A DNA stretch of 64,000 bases from Paenibacillus sp. RUD330 (GCF_002243345.2 NZ_CP022655.2:2978501-3042500), one strand, 5' to 3'. Counted from the first letter of the stretch, positions 1 through 8,518 are shown. Made by a program: numbers and translations. Notes: generated from the letters alone by a model not told the origin.

Positions 1-497
1 AGCGGGAATTCCGCGACATGTTCGTCGACAGGATGCCGACGGACGATCCGACCGTCTATGTCGGAATTTCGTCCAAGTCGGATTCCAGCCAGGCACCGGA
101 AGGCTGCGAGAACTGGTTCGTGCTGACCCATGTGCCGCCGCTTGCCGAAGGAGAGAGCTGGGAGCGGCACCGCGAGCGCTATCGCGGCCTCGTGCTCGAC
201 AAGCTGGAGCGGATGGGCGCCGAAGGCCTCCGCGGGCATATCGTCTACGAGGAGCAGTTCATCCCCGATGACTTGCGCAGCCTGTACGGGGCCAACGGCG
301 GCTCGATCTACGGCACGGTGACCGACCGCAAGCTGAATGGCGGATTCAAGATTCCGAGCCGCAGCACGGCGCTCGAAGGGCTGTATTTCGTCGGCGGCTC
401 GACCCATCCCGGCGGCGGCGTGCCGATGGTCACTCTGAGCGGACAGCTGACCGCCGATCTCATCCGCGAGGATCTCGCCCGCTATCAGGCGATGTAG
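1..497 (+). CDS. Phytoene desaturase-like FAD oxidoreductase, C-terminal part
   Basis: This is the 3' end of a gene that enters from the left; the frame is open from base 3. The last stretch, LYFVGGSTHPGGGVPMV, is the hallmark C-terminal motif of the CrtI/CrtN carotenoid desaturase family, where it contributes to FAD binding. These enzymes introduce double bonds into C30 or C40 carotenoid precursors, or oxidise their ends, at the membrane. The N-terminal dinucleotide-binding fold is outside the window, so desaturase and terminal-oxygenase members cannot be told apart. No other carotenoid gene is visible downstream. Family assignment is firm; the exact reaction is open. Confidence 0.85.
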   Translation, partial: REFRDMFVDRMPTDDPTVYVGISSKSDSSQAPEGCENWFVLTHVPPLAEGESWERHRERYRGLVLDKLERMGAEGLRGHIVYEEQFIPDDLRSLYGANGGSIYGTVTDRKLNGGFKIPSRSTALEGLYFVGGSTHPGGGVPMVTLSGQLTADLIREDLARYQAM

Positions 498-580
498 AGC
501 TTCTCGCTTCAGGTTCAACCGGATGACAGCGAAGCCTTGAAAGAAGATGCGCGGCAGGCATGGAATCGCCTTGCAGACAA

Positions 581-620
581 AAAGCCCGCTTGCCGGACCA
601 TCCGGTCCGCAAGCGGGCTT
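581..620 (-). terminator. Intrinsic terminator after the small membrane gene
   Basis: A long GC-rich hairpin (arms AAGCCCGCTTGC and GCAAGCGGGCTT) is followed on the minus strand by a run of T. It fits as the end of the small gene at 670-855. It may also stop plus-strand transcripts of the oxidoreductase, although no T-run follows on that side. Confidence 0.75.
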
Positions 621-669
621 CTGCGCGGGCGAGCCCGATTCCGGCTCTGGCCGGATCAGCTCCGGCCGT

Positions 670-855
670 TCAAAGCTTCCATTTGCGGCCGTACTTGATG
701 TGGGGCCGGTTGTCGGCTTCATCGATATACATCCAGCCGAGGTGGATGCCCAGCAGAAGCAGGAACAGGCCTCCCAAATAAAAGCCGAACGGGCCAAGCA
801 AAATCAGAACATATGTGCATAGCAACACGGCTACACGCCCGAAGAGCGCTATCAT
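670..855 (-). CDS. Small membrane protein of unknown function
   Basis: A 61-residue protein, almost entirely hydrophobic up to about residue 43, so it probably spans the membrane once or twice. It ends in a polar tail with two Tyr, two Trp and a basic end (YGRKWKL). I do not recognise the family. The ATG is preceded by a GGGAG-type ribosome site about ten bases upstream, and a good terminator lies 50 bases downstream, which favours a real gene over chance. It stands alone between the oxidoreductase and the GNAT gene. Confidence 0.55.
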   Translation of the reverse strand: MIALFGRVAVLLCTYVLILLGPFGFYLGGLFLLLLGIHLGWMYIDEADNRPHIKYGRKWKL

Positions 856-944
856 CCATTCAACTCTCCCATCACTACAACAGGCAGCAATGAGGCATAT
901 TTTACCATACCTGCTATTGTTTCTCTATGCATGCTTCTTTTTAA

Positions 945-1475
945 TCAGAAAATGGTCTTCCATTCCATGGAGCGCTCGATATGGGTCCTTGCTCCGATCT
1001 CGACCGTTTCCTGCATGCCGTAATCCCTCGCCCCCATCTTTTCATAAAAGAAGATCGCCGGGTTGCCTTCCAAAACCCATGCATGCAGAGTGAGGTAGCC
1101 CAAATCCTGCAGCCTTCCCCGCATCGTGCGGAACAGCTCCGTTCCCCATCCCGCTCCCTGGTACGCCTCCAGCAAATAAAGCACGTACAGCTCCGCGCTG
1201 CCTTCCTCCGCCAGGTCCCGGCTTTTGCCGGCCTTGAGGAATCCGACGATCCTTCCATCCCCGTTCTCCAGCACGAGCGTGCAGGAGCCTGAATCCGGAA
1301 CGGCCAGAGTCCTTTCCCACATCGCTTGTCTCGGTCCGGCCTCCATCGCCTGCAGATAGGCCGGATCGACGATGTCCTTGTACGTCGTCCGCCAGCTGCC
1401 GACCTGAACGGCGGCTATTCCTGCCCCATCGCCGGGCTTCGCGTCGCGGATGCCCATCAGCGCTTCGGATTCCAT
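945..1475 (-). CDS. GNAT-family N-acetyltransferase
   Basis: A 176-residue protein with the GCN5-related acetyltransferase fold. Near residues 85-120 it has the beta-4/alpha-3 core, 'ELYVLYLLEAYQGAGWGTEL', in which Q-G-A-G-W-G is the acetyl-CoA pyrophosphate loop. The later 'NPAIFFYEKMGAR' is the usual GNAT end motif with a Tyr in the general-acid position. It presumably acetylates a small molecule or protein amino group in the cytoplasm; the substrate is unknown. The start at 1475 has a GGGGGTGCGGAG stretch upstream, but Met7 (position 1457) is a possible alternative. It is a single-gene unit. Confidence 0.88.
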   Translation of the reverse strand: MESEALMGIRDAKPGDGAGIAAVQVGSWRTTYKDIVDPAYLQAMEAGPRQAMWERTLAVPDSGSCTLVLENGDGRIVGFLKAGKSRDLAEEGSAELYVLYLLEAYQGAGWGTELFRTMRGRLQDLGYLTLHAWVLEGNPAIFFYEKMGARDYGMQETVEIGARTHIERSMEWKTIF

Positions 1476-1620
1476 CTCCGCACCCCCGCAAGTTTTTTTC
1501 CCACTCTACCATAACGGGACGGTTAGGGAAAGTCTTCCAGCTCGGGGACGGAGGATGCTGGACTTCTTTCTTGGACGGCAGAATGAACAGAGCCGGCTCT
1601 TCCTGGCCGGCTTGAAGTCG

Positions 1621-1650
1621 AAAAAAAAAGCCGGCTGCGGCAGCCGGCTT
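1621..1650 (-). terminator. Terminator of the mnh operon
   Basis: A hairpin with arms AAGCCGGCTGC and GCAGCCGGCTT is followed on the minus strand by eight T. It lies about 45 bases after the mnhG stop codon. Confidence 0.85.
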
Positions 1651-1693
1651 CGGTTGACTGGCAGCAGCCTCCGCTGCTCCTTGGACAAGGGAA

Positions 1694-2095
1694 TCAGTCC
1701 GCCTCCGAGCGGCGGATGAGCTCCGTCCTCTTCGATTCGGCTTCCTCGCGCTCCTTTTTCAAGGCGGCCTTGAGATCGTCGCGCACGCTCCTGTCCCACA
1801 TGCCTACACCCGTCCGGTATGCGGCGCGGGCATTCAAATGGCCCGCCACCGGTCCGGTGAGGAAGACAAACACGATGCCGAGCAGCAGCTTGACGCTGAA
1901 CTGCCCTTGCACGGCGGCGAAATACAGGAAAGCGCCGGTCAGGATGAACAGGACGCCGAGAGTGGCGCTCTTGGTAGCCGCATGCGACCGGAGATACACA
2001 TCCGGCAGGCGGATGAGGCCGAACGCGCTGAACAGGCTGATGATGGAGCCGAACAGCACCATGAGCCCTGATGCCGCGGACCAGAGGTCATTCAT
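1694..2095 (-). CDS. mnhG: Mrp/Mnh antiporter subunit G
   Basis: A 133-residue subunit with three predicted membrane helices and the family core 'GLIRLPDVYLRSHAATKSAT' near residues 26-45. MnhG is a small membrane subunit of the multi-subunit Na+(K+)/H+ antiporter; it is needed for complex assembly and has no separate known activity. The C-terminal 35 residues are a highly charged cytoplasmic tail rich in Lys, Arg and Glu. Its start overlaps the end of mnhF by eight bases, as expected for translational coupling, and it is the last gene of the operon before a strong terminator. Confidence 0.93.
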   Translation of the reverse strand: MNDLWSAASGLMVLFGSIISLFSAFGLIRLPDVYLRSHAATKSATLGVLFILTGAFLYFAAVQGQFSVKLLLGIVFVFLTGPVAGHLNARAAYRTGVGMWDRSVRDDLKAALKKEREEAESKRTELIRRSEAD

Positions 2096-2363
2096 CCTCC
2101 ATCACCGCCCCTCTCTCGATGTATCTCGCAAAAGCCGTCGTGCCGATGAAGGTGACGATTCCGATGACCAGAATGATGTCGAAGTAGGCCGACGTTCCCT
2201 CCAGCATCCCGAGCACGGCGATCATCGACAGCAGCAGGATGCCGATCGTATCCAGTGCGGCGATCCGGTCCGATATCGACGGTCCCTTGAGCAGCCGGTA
2301 CATGCAGCCGGCCGCTGCGAGGGACAGCAGCGCCAGCGAGATCTCAAGCATAGAGTTCATCAT
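2088..2363 (-). CDS. mnhF: Mrp/Mnh antiporter subunit F
   Basis: A 91-residue protein with three hydrophobic segments and the MnhF motif 'GPSISDRIAALDTIGILLL' around residues 26-44, in which the Asp residues are conserved in the family. It is a small membrane subunit of the Mrp antiporter complex. Its start overlaps the mnhE stop by four bases, and tandem ATG codons (Met1, Met2) make the exact first residue uncertain by one. The length matches the family. Confidence 0.93.
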   Translation of the reverse strand: MMNSMLEISLALLSLAAAGCMYRLLKGPSISDRIAALDTIGILLLSMIAVLGMLEGTSAYFDIILVIGIVTFIGTTAFARYIERGAVMEDE

Positions 2364-2839
2364 GTTCTCGTCACCTCCATGATCGCTTTTTCAAAGGTGC
2401 TGCGGATCTGCTCCTTCAGCTGCTCGGCGTCGCCGATGTCGATGGCGTGGATATACAGCACCCGGTTGTCATCCGATACGTCCAGCGTCAGCGTGCCCGG
2501 CGTCAGGCAGATGAGGCAGGCGAGCAGAGTCAGCTCCCAGCTCGACTTCAGCTCCGTATCGATGGCGACGATGCCCGGACGCATGTCCAGCCGCGGCTTC
2601 ACGATCTGGTAGAGCACCTTGAAGCTGGAGGAGAACAGCTCGCGGATGAAGATGCCGAGCAGCCTGATGACGGCCAGCACCTTGCGCAGATAGAATTCCT
2701 TCTTGAGGAAACGGTTCAGGACGGCGATGAACAGCAGGCCGAGGCCGTAACCCGCCAGAAACCTCGGAAAGGTCAAGTCGTTGTACAGAAACATCCAGAG
2801 AAATGCAATGATGAGGTTGATCAGGAATTGGGATGCCAT
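2360..2839 (-). CDS. mnhE: Mrp/Mnh antiporter subunit E
   Basis: A 159-residue subunit with two N-terminal membrane helices followed by a soluble domain that contains the MnhE motif 'SLTPGTLTLDV'-like stretch (here CLICLTPGTLTLDVSDD, about residues 112-128). MnhE is required for a fully active Mrp complex in Bacillus. The start and the mnhD stop share a base, and the gene lies in order between D and F as in the canonical mrpABCDEFG operon. Confidence 0.93.
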   Translation of the reverse strand: MASQFLINLIIAFLWMFLYNDLTFPRFLAGYGLGLLFIAVLNRFLKKEFYLRKVLAVIRLLGIFIRELFSSSFKVLYQIVKPRLDMRPGIVAIDTELKSSWELTLLACLICLTPGTLTLDVSDDNRVLYIHAIDIGDAEQLKEQIRSTFEKAIMEVTRT

Positions 2840-4326
2840 CAGACCGGCTCCTTCAATACGGCTTCAATATATTTCGATGGATCGGACAGCGTGCCGGCGG
2901 CGGCGCTGGCGGCCTGATAGATCCACTCCGAGCCGAACCCCATCAGCACGACGATTGCGCACAGCGCACCCGCCAGGACGACATGTCCGCGCATCGGGGC
3001 GGCGGCCGCGGCAGCCGGTTCTTCCTTCGGTTCTCCGAAAAACACATCCATGAACAAGCGGATCAGCGTGTACAGAACGATCAGGCTCGAGGCCAGCGAG
3101 ATGGCTGTCAGCACGAAGCTGTCCCCCTGCAGGCCCCCTTTCACGAGCAGCAGCTTGCCGCCGAAGCCGCTGAGCGGCGGTATCCCGGCAATCGCGAGCG
3201 CGGCCGCGAAGAACATCCAGCCGATCCAGGGCTGGCTGCGGATGAGCCCGCCCAGCCTAGCCGCCTGGTCGGTTCCCCGTGCCTGGAGGATGAGGCCGGC
3301 CAGCAGGAAGAGCAGAGCCTTGGCAGCCATGTCGTGAAGCAGGTAGAATACGACGCCTTCAAGAGAAGAGCGGTTCGACACCGCAAGCCCGAAGGCGATG
3401 AAGCCGATGCTGATGACGATGTTGTAGTTGAGCACCGACAGCACCCTCCGGTAGGCCAGGGCGCCGGCGGCGCCGAGCACCATCGTCGCTCCTGCCATCC
3501 AGCCGATCCAGGCATGGGTAATGGCCGGATCGTTCGGGAATATAAGCGTGAACGTGCGGACGAGCGCGTACAGCCCGACCTTGGTGAGCAGGGCGCCGAA
3601 CAGCGCCGCGACAGCCATCGGCGGCGCGCTGTAGGAGCCGGGCAGCCAGAAGAACAGGAACAGGCCCGCCTTGAGCGAGAAGACGACGAGGAAAAAGACG
3701 GCGATGACATTCAGGATTCCCCCCTGCCCCGCAGCCGCGACCTTCACCGACAGGTCCGCCATGTTGAGCGTTCCCGCCACACCGTACAGATAAGCGACCG
3801 CCGCCACGAACAGCGTCGAGGAGATGATGTTGACGAGAACGTATTTGATCGTCTCCCGAAGCTGGATCTTCGTTCCGCCGAGCACGATGAGCGCATAGGA
3901 GGAGATGAGCATCACCTCGAAGCAGACAAACAGATTGAACAGATCCCCGGTCAGGAACGAGCCGTTGACTCCGGCAAGAAGCAGATGGAAGAACGGATAG
4001 AAGTAAAATCTCTCCCGCTCCTTCCCTACCGTGCCGAAGGCGTACAGCAGGCAGAACGAAGACACCAGCGTCGCCGCAGCCGCGAGCAGCGCGGCGAAGG
4101 GGTCGGCGACAAAGACGATGCCGTAGGGCGGCATCCAGCCTCCCATGTTCAGCGTCTGCGTGCCGCTGCGCAGCACCTGAGTCAGGAGCAGGCCGCATGC
4201 AAGCAGCGTCGCTCCCATGCCGGCGGCGGCGATGGCCCGCTGGAGCCGGATCTTCTCCTTGAAGAAGAAGAGGATGATGGCGGTGCATAAAGGAAACAGG
4301 AGCGGCAGGACGACGAGGTTATTCAT
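2839..4326 (-). CDS. mnhD: Mrp/Mnh antiporter subunit D
   Basis: A 495-residue polytopic protein of the proton-translocating NADH-quinone oxidoreductase M/N family. About 14 membrane helices are predicted. Near residue 135, 'LFVCFEVMLISSYALIVLGG' carries the conserved helix-5 Glu, and near residue 220, 'LKAGLFLFFWLPGSYSAPP' carries the conserved Lys, both part of the proton path. With MnhA it forms the large membrane core of the antiporter. Its start overlaps the end of mnhC by eight bases. Confidence 0.95.
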   Translation of the reverse strand: MNNLVVLPLLFPLCTAIILFFFKEKIRLQRAIAAAGMGATLLACGLLLTQVLRSGTQTLNMGGWMPPYGIVFVADPFAALLAAAATLVSSFCLLYAFGTVGKERERFYFYPFFHLLLAGVNGSFLTGDLFNLFVCFEVMLISSYALIVLGGTKIQLRETIKYVLVNIISSTLFVAAVAYLYGVAGTLNMADLSVKVAAAGQGGILNVIAVFFLVVFSLKAGLFLFFWLPGSYSAPPMAVAALFGALLTKVGLYALVRTFTLIFPNDPAITHAWIGWMAGATMVLGAAGALAYRRVLSVLNYNIVISIGFIAFGLAVSNRSSLEGVVFYLLHDMAAKALLFLLAGLILQARGTDQAARLGGLIRSQPWIGWMFFAAALAIAGIPPLSGFGGKLLLVKGGLQGDSFVLTAISLASSLIVLYTLIRLFMDVFFGEPKEEPAAAAAAPMRGHVVLAGALCAIVVLMGFGSEWIYQAASAAAGTLSDPSKYIEAVLKEPV

Positions 4327-4657
4327 GCTCCTGCCCCCTCAGCTGTTCCATATCGTCGGTCCCGAGCTTCTTGTACGTCTGATAGGCAAGGACGAAAAAC
4401 AAGGATGTCACCCCGAAGCTGATGACGATCGAGGTGAGAATGAGCGCCTGCGGCAGCGGATCGGTGTACCGCTCCGCCCCTTCCCCGAGCAGAGGCGCGG
4501 AGCCCGCCTTGAGCCGGGACATCGTCAGCAGCAGCAGATGCACTCCATGCGTGAGCAGCGAAGTTCCGAGCACGATGCGCAGAAGGCTTTTGGACAAGAT
4601 GAGATAGACGCCTACGGCGAACAGGATGCCGACGGCTAGAGACATGAACAGTTCCAT
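4319..4657 (-). CDS. mnhC: Mrp/Mnh antiporter subunit C
   Basis: A 112-residue NuoK-like subunit with three membrane helices. The motif 'HGVHLLLLTMSRLKAG' (about residues 38-53) and the following 'DPLPQALILTSIVI' are diagnostic of MnhC. In the Mrp complex it joins the A and D halves. It begins directly after the mnhAB stop codon with no intergenic space, so it is certainly co-transcribed and probably translationally coupled. Confidence 0.94.
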   Translation of the reverse strand: MELFMSLAVGILFAVGVYLILSKSLLRIVLGTSLLTHGVHLLLLTMSRLKAGSAPLLGEGAERYTDPLPQALILTSIVISFGVTSLFFVLAYQTYKKLGTDDMEQLRGQEHE

Positions 4658-7510
4658 TTACTTGTCCCTCCCGATGGCCAGGATGATGGTCATGGTGATG
4701 CCGACGACGGTCATATAGACGCCTAGATCGAAGATTACGGCCGTTGCCAGCTCGTTTTTACCGAACACAGGCAGGTCCACATAACCGAACGTATGGCTCA
4801 GGAACGGGACGCCGAGCACGATCGAGCCGACACCGGTCAGGACGGCCACTCCGATGCCGGCCGCCGCCAGCAGGCGGAAGTCGACCGGCATCGCCTCGCG
4901 CACCGTCTTGATTCCGAACGCCATGGACAGCAGCACAAGCGCGGACGACGTCATCAGCGCTCCGATGAAGCCTCCTCCAGGCTCGTGATGGCCTGCGAAG
5001 AGCAGATAGAGCGAGAAGGTCAGGATGATGAAGATGATGACCTTGGCCAGCGTCCGCAGGATGACGTCGTTGCTGCGGACGTCCTCGTAGACGAGGCGGA
5101 ACTCCTTCTCCCTGGCGTCCGCCCCCTCCCGCGGCTCATCCTGGGGCAGGCGCAGGCGGATCAAGGCGTAGATCGCAAAAGCGGCCACGCCGAGGACGAC
5201 GATCTCCAGCATCGTATCGAAGCCCCGGAAGTCGACCAGGATGACGTTGACGACGTTTTTGCCCCCGGCCAGCCGGTAGCTTTCCTTGAGGTAATAGTCC
5301 GAGATCGACTCGAAGGAGCGTCCGCTGAACGCCGCGAGGGCGATCAGCGTCATGACGGCCCCGACTCCCAGCGCGATGATGAAGTTGGGCAGTCGGAACC
5401 GCAGCGATTCCCGGTCCCTCTTCAAGGCCGGCAGATGGTAGAAGCAGAGCAGGAACAGCGTGACCGATACCGTTTCGACGATGATCTGCGTGAGGGCGAG
5501 ATCCGGCGCTCGGAAGACGACAAAGAACAGGACGACCATGTAGCCGACCGCGCCGGTCAGGATGATCGCCATCAGCCTCGATCTGGCGAACGGCACGGCG
5601 GCGGCAGCGGCGATGAGAGCAGTCAGGATGACGGCTTCATAGACCGTTACCGGCGCCAGCCCCCTCAAGGAAATCGCGATTCCTCCCGTCGCCGCCGCTG
5701 TAGCGGCCAGAGCCAGGATGAGGAAGCCGAACAAGTACATCGTGTAATGGCGGAGCGAGCCGGTCATATAGAGCGACGTCAGCCGGCGCCCTGCCCGGTC
5801 CATGCCTCCGAGAACTCCCCCATACAATCCGTTCAGGGTGACAGGCGCCGGCAGCGGATCGCGGAGCAGCGCCGCTCTGCGCTGCAGGAAGAAGATTCCC
5901 GTGCCAAGCGCGAAGACGCCGGCGGTCATCCATACTTCGGTGGTGAGCCCATGCCAGAGCGTGAAATGCATTTCCGCTTCCGCCGCTGCGGGATGGATCG
6001 ACGCAAGAGCCGGAGCGACGAGAGGAGACGCCGTCAAGCCCGGGGCGAGGCCCAGCAGCAGGGCGGCCGCCCCGAGCAAGGCAGGAGGCAGCAGCAAGCC
6101 GGCAGGAGCTTCATGCGGCCGCCTCTCCAGTCGGCCGCTCTCCCGTCCGCCGAAGGTGCGGAGAATGAACCGCAGGCTGTAGGCGAATGTGAACACGCTG
6201 CCGAGCCAGGCGACGAGCGGCACGAGAACGACCGGAGTCCGCAGAGGCAAGCCGTGCCTCCAGGCGTCCAGCGCGGAGGCTAAGAACAGCTCCTTGCTGA
6301 TATAACCGCCGAATGGCGGCACTCCCGCCATGGACAGCGCCCCCAGCAGCGATATCGTGAAGGTGACCGGCATCAGAGCCATCAGTCCCCCCAGCTTGCG
6401 GATATCCCTCGTTCCCGTCTCGTGGTCGACGATGCCGACCGCCATGAACAGCGTTCCTTTGAAGGCGGCATGGTTGACCAGATGCAGGATGGCGGCGGCA
6501 AGCGCCGCTGCGGAGAGCATGGATTCCAGCCCTCCTTCCGATCCGGAATGGACGGAGCCGAGCCCGATCAGGGCCATGATGAGACCGAGCTGGCTGATCG
6601 TCGAGTAGGCGAGCAGCGCCTTGAGATCGGTCTGCTTGAACGCGCGGAACGATCCGTAAAAGAGCGTGAGCAGGCCGGCTCCGATCAGCATGGTGTACCA
6701 GACCGCCTGCCCGGCGAAAACCGGCGTCATGCGGGCGGCCAGGTACAAGCCGGCCTTGACCATCGTCGCGGAGTGCAGATAGGCGCTGACCGGAGTCGGA
6801 GCCTCCATGGCATCCGGCAGCCAGATGTGGAAAGGAAACTGCGCCGATTTGGTGAACGCGCCGAGCAGGATGAGCAGCATGGCCGGGACGAACAGGGAAT
6901 GTCCCGGAAGCCCGGGAGCGAGAGCGATGGTTTCCCGGATGCTGAACGTGCCCGTCTGCAGGTACAGCAGCAGGAAGCCTGCCAGCATGGACAATCCGCC
7001 CAGCACGGTGATCAGCATGGATTTCATCGCTCCGTCGCGGGACTGCTGCCGATGATGCCAGAAGGCGATGAGCAGGAACGACGATACGCTGGTCAATTCC
7101 CAGAACGCATACAGCGCGATGAGATGATCGGACAGCACGACGCCGAGCATGGCTCCCATGAACAGCAGCAGGCATACATAGAAGCGGGTCAACGCTTCCT
7201 TGTTCCGGTCGAGATAGAACACCGAGTACAAGGTGACGAGCACTCCGATGCCCCCGATGAGAAGCGCGAACAGCATGCCGAGGCCGTCGACCGCCAGATC
7301 GAAGCGGATATCCAGCGATGGCATCCATGGCAAGGATGCCTCGACGGCCTTCCCCCCGCTCACTTCCGGAAGCAGCGAAGCAAAATAGATCAGCAGCAGC
7401 GCTGGCGCAGGCAGCGCGAGCCAGCCGGCATGGACGCGTCCGAACAGACGGGACAGGAGCGGCAGCAAGGCGGCCAGCAGGAAAGGGAAAAAGACGACGA
7501 TGAAGATCAA
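4658..7510 (-). CDS. mnhA: Mrp/Mnh antiporter subunits A and B fused
   Basis: A 950-residue membrane protein joining two normally separate subunits. Residues 1 to about 780 are MnhA: the antiporter core has Glu139 in 'WELTS' and Lys221 in 'TKSAQFPFHIWLPDAM', and a DUF4040 segment lies near 610-690. Residues from about 806 to the end are MnhB, with 'FAGHHEPGGGFIGAL' as its signature. Bacillus MrpA and MrpB are about 800 and 140 residues in separate genes; here no separate mnhB exists and gene C follows at once. The complex exchanges cytoplasmic Na+ or K+ for H+ and supports alkali and salt tolerance. The start is TTG behind a strong GAGGAGG site seven bases away. Fused A-B subunits are known in other bacterial groups of Mrp, so this is a variant rather than a broken operon. 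Confidence 0.94.
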   Translation of the reverse strand: MIFIVVFFPFLLAALLPLLSRLFGRVHAGWLALPAPALLLIYFASLLPEVSGGKAVEASLPWMPSLDIRFDLAVDGLGMLFALLIGGIGVLVTLYSVFYLDRNKEALTRFYVCLLLFMGAMLGVVLSDHLIALYAFWELTSVSSFLLIAFWHHRQQSRDGAMKSMLITVLGGLSMLAGFLLLYLQTGTFSIRETIALAPGLPGHSLFVPAMLLILLGAFTKSAQFPFHIWLPDAMEAPTPVSAYLHSATMVKAGLYLAARMTPVFAGQAVWYTMLIGAGLLTLFYGSFRAFKQTDLKALLAYSTISQLGLIMALIGLGSVHSGSEGGLESMLSAAALAAAILHLVNHAAFKGTLFMAVGIVDHETGTRDIRKLGGLMALMPVTFTISLLGALSMAGVPPFGGYISKELFLASALDAWRHGLPLRTPVVLVPLVAWLGSVFTFAYSLRFILRTFGGRESGRLERRPHEAPAGLLLPPALLGAAALLLGLAPGLTASPLVAPALASIHPAAAEAEMHFTLWHGLTTEVWMTAGVFALGTGIFFLQRRAALLRDPLPAPVTLNGLYGGVLGGMDRAGRRLTSLYMTGSLRHYTMYLFGFLILALAATAAATGGIAISLRGLAPVTVYEAVILTALIAAAAAVPFARSRLMAIILTGAVGYMVVLFFVVFRAPDLALTQIIVETVSVTLFLLCFYHLPALKRDRESLRFRLPNFIIALGVGAVMTLIALAAFSGRSFESISDYYLKESYRLAGGKNVVNVILVDFRGFDTMLEIVVLGVAAFAIYALIRLRLPQDEPREGADAREKEFRLVYEDVRSNDVILRTLAKVIIFIILTFSLYLLFAGHHEPGGGFIGALMTSSALVLLSMAFGIKTVREAMPVDFRLLAAAGIGVAVLTGVGSIVLGVPFLSHTFGYVDLPVFGKNELATAVIFDLGVYMTVVGITMTIILAIGRDK

Positions 7511-7605
7511 CTGCTTACCTCCTCTTGCGGACTTCGTTCTCTACCAATGGTTCCCAATCGCAGGCCAAAGTAATTGCATTTCTTGTTAGATACCCGAAAA
7601 AACGC

Positions 7606-7631
7606 AAAAAGAGCCCGCTGGTGGCAGGCTC
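7606..7631 (-). terminator. Hairpin with T-run in the mnh leader
   Basis: The minus-strand transcript would form GAGCCTGC-CACCA-GCGGGCTC (one G-U pair) followed by TTTTT. It lies between a good promoter and the mnhA start, 95 bases before the TTG codon, so it could be a transcription attenuator. It could also simply be the terminator of the TetR gene, which ends 200 bases upstream. The rest of the 7511-7831 gap shows no coding potential. Confidence 0.5.
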
Positions 7632-7682
7632 CTCCGAAAAAAACTTGTATGCGATTGGGTGAGAAGAGTAACAATTCCGTTT

Positions 7683-7712
7683 AGTTTACCGTCCTGGCGA
7701 TCGACTTGTCAA
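7683..7712 (-). promoter_or_regulatory. Probable sigma-A promoter of the mnh operon
   Basis: On the minus strand a perfect -35 box TTGACA (7712-7707) is separated by 18 bases from TAAACT (7688-7683). Transcription would start near 7676, giving a leader of about 165 bases that contains the hairpin at 7606-7631. Confidence 0.6.
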
Positions 7713-7831
7713 GAAGGCAAGGCCATGAGCCCTTTGAAGACAGCCTCGACTTGAAGGCTCAGAACGCCTTCATGGAAGCATCGGCATGGATTCGCGAAAG
7801 CCGGAAGGAGAGGAAGAGACGGAGGCTGCGC

Positions 7832-8410
7832 TCATTGCGGAGGCATGAGTCCTCTGAACGCTGAGTCGACGAGCTGCCGGACGAACTCTTCATGCAAGGG
7901 CTCTCCTGTAACAAGCATGCGATATAACAGAGGCCCGTATAACAGATCGACGCAAAGGCCCAATTCGGCGCCTTCTCTCAATTCCTTCCGCTCCCGCCCT
8001 TTTCTCAGGATCTCGATCGCTTCCATCCTGCGGGGTTGGATATAGCGGGAGCGGATGGCCTCCATCAAAACCTTGTCCTCCTGGCCTTCGCCGATGAGCG
8101 CGGCAATCATTTTCCCTTCATGGCCGGTCATGAACCTGCATAGGTTCGAGGCATGGATCTTTATGTCATCGATCACTCTTCCCGTATCCGGCACTGGGAG
8201 CCTGTCCGTTGCCGCATCCAAAAAACCATCCATCACCACTGCCGCTTTGTTGGGCCACCACTTGTACACGGTGACTTTGCTGACCCCAGCTTGTTCAGCG
8301 ATCTTTTCCATCGTGACCCCTTTGAAGCCGTCCTTCAACAAAAGGTCGTAGGATGCCGCCAAGATGGATTTTTGAATGGCCGGATCACGCGGTCGACCTC
8401 TTTTCGTCAT
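7832..8410 (-). CDS. TetR/AcrR-family repressor
   Basis: A 192-residue regulator. The N-terminal 60 residues hold the TetR helix-turn-helix: 'TMEKIAEQAGVSKVTVYKWW' (about residues 33-52) is the recognition part. The C-terminal ligand domain ends in the common 'LLYGPLLYRMLVTGEPL' stretch of the AcrR-like TetR_C group. I start at the ATG at 8410 because AAGGAGG lies eight bases upstream; an upstream in-frame TTG at 8440 has no such site. The gene is divergent from an MFS pump and the shared region has a palindrome over the pump promoter, so it most likely represses the pump and is relieved by a drug-like ligand. A possible own promoter is TATACT at 8442-8447 (minus) with a weak -35. Confidence 0.92.
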   Translation of the reverse strand: MTKRGRPRDPAIQKSILAASYDLLLKDGFKGVTMEKIAEQAGVSKVTVYKWWPNKAAVVMDGFLDAATDRLPVPDTGRVIDDIKIHASNLCRFMTGHEGKMIAALIGEGQEDKVLMEAIRSRYIQPRRMEAIEILRKGRERKELREGAELGLCVDLLYGPLLYRMLVTGEPLHEEFVRQLVDSAFRGLMPPQ

Positions 8411-8484
8411 CAGACGCGCCTCCTTCATTCCGCTATTCAACTAGTATAGTCATTTTCCAAAAGCAGATAAAGCGGAACTGCCTA

Positions 8485-8513
8485 TTTACAATACGCAACG
8501 TTCAGTATATAGT
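8485..8513 (+). promoter_or_regulatory. Sigma-A promoter of the MFS pump gene
   Basis: TTTACA (8485-8490), 17 bases, TATAGT (8508-8513). The -10 box lies inside the palindrome at 8499-8518, so a bound repressor would exclude RNA polymerase. The start point would be near 8520, giving an 80-base leader. Confidence 0.7.
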
Positions 8514-8518
8514 GAACG
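8499..8518. promoter_or_regulatory. Palindromic operator, probably for the TetR regulator
   Basis: CGTTCAGTATATAGTGAACG is a 20-base palindrome with one mismatched pair, the size and symmetry typical of TetR operators. The right half AGTGAACGCATC (8511-8522) recurs as a direct repeat at 8529-8540, 18 bases on, which may give a second half-site. Confidence 0.65.

Noticed and set aside
4793-6283. 496-codon plus-strand frame within mnhA
   Set aside because: Antisense to the antiporter gene; Gln/Arg/Asp-rich composition without any domain.
7511-7831. Known riboswitch in the mnh leader
   Set aside because: I could not recognise the core of a cyclic-di-AMP, magnesium, manganese or sodium-class riboswitch; only a terminator-like hairpin is clear.
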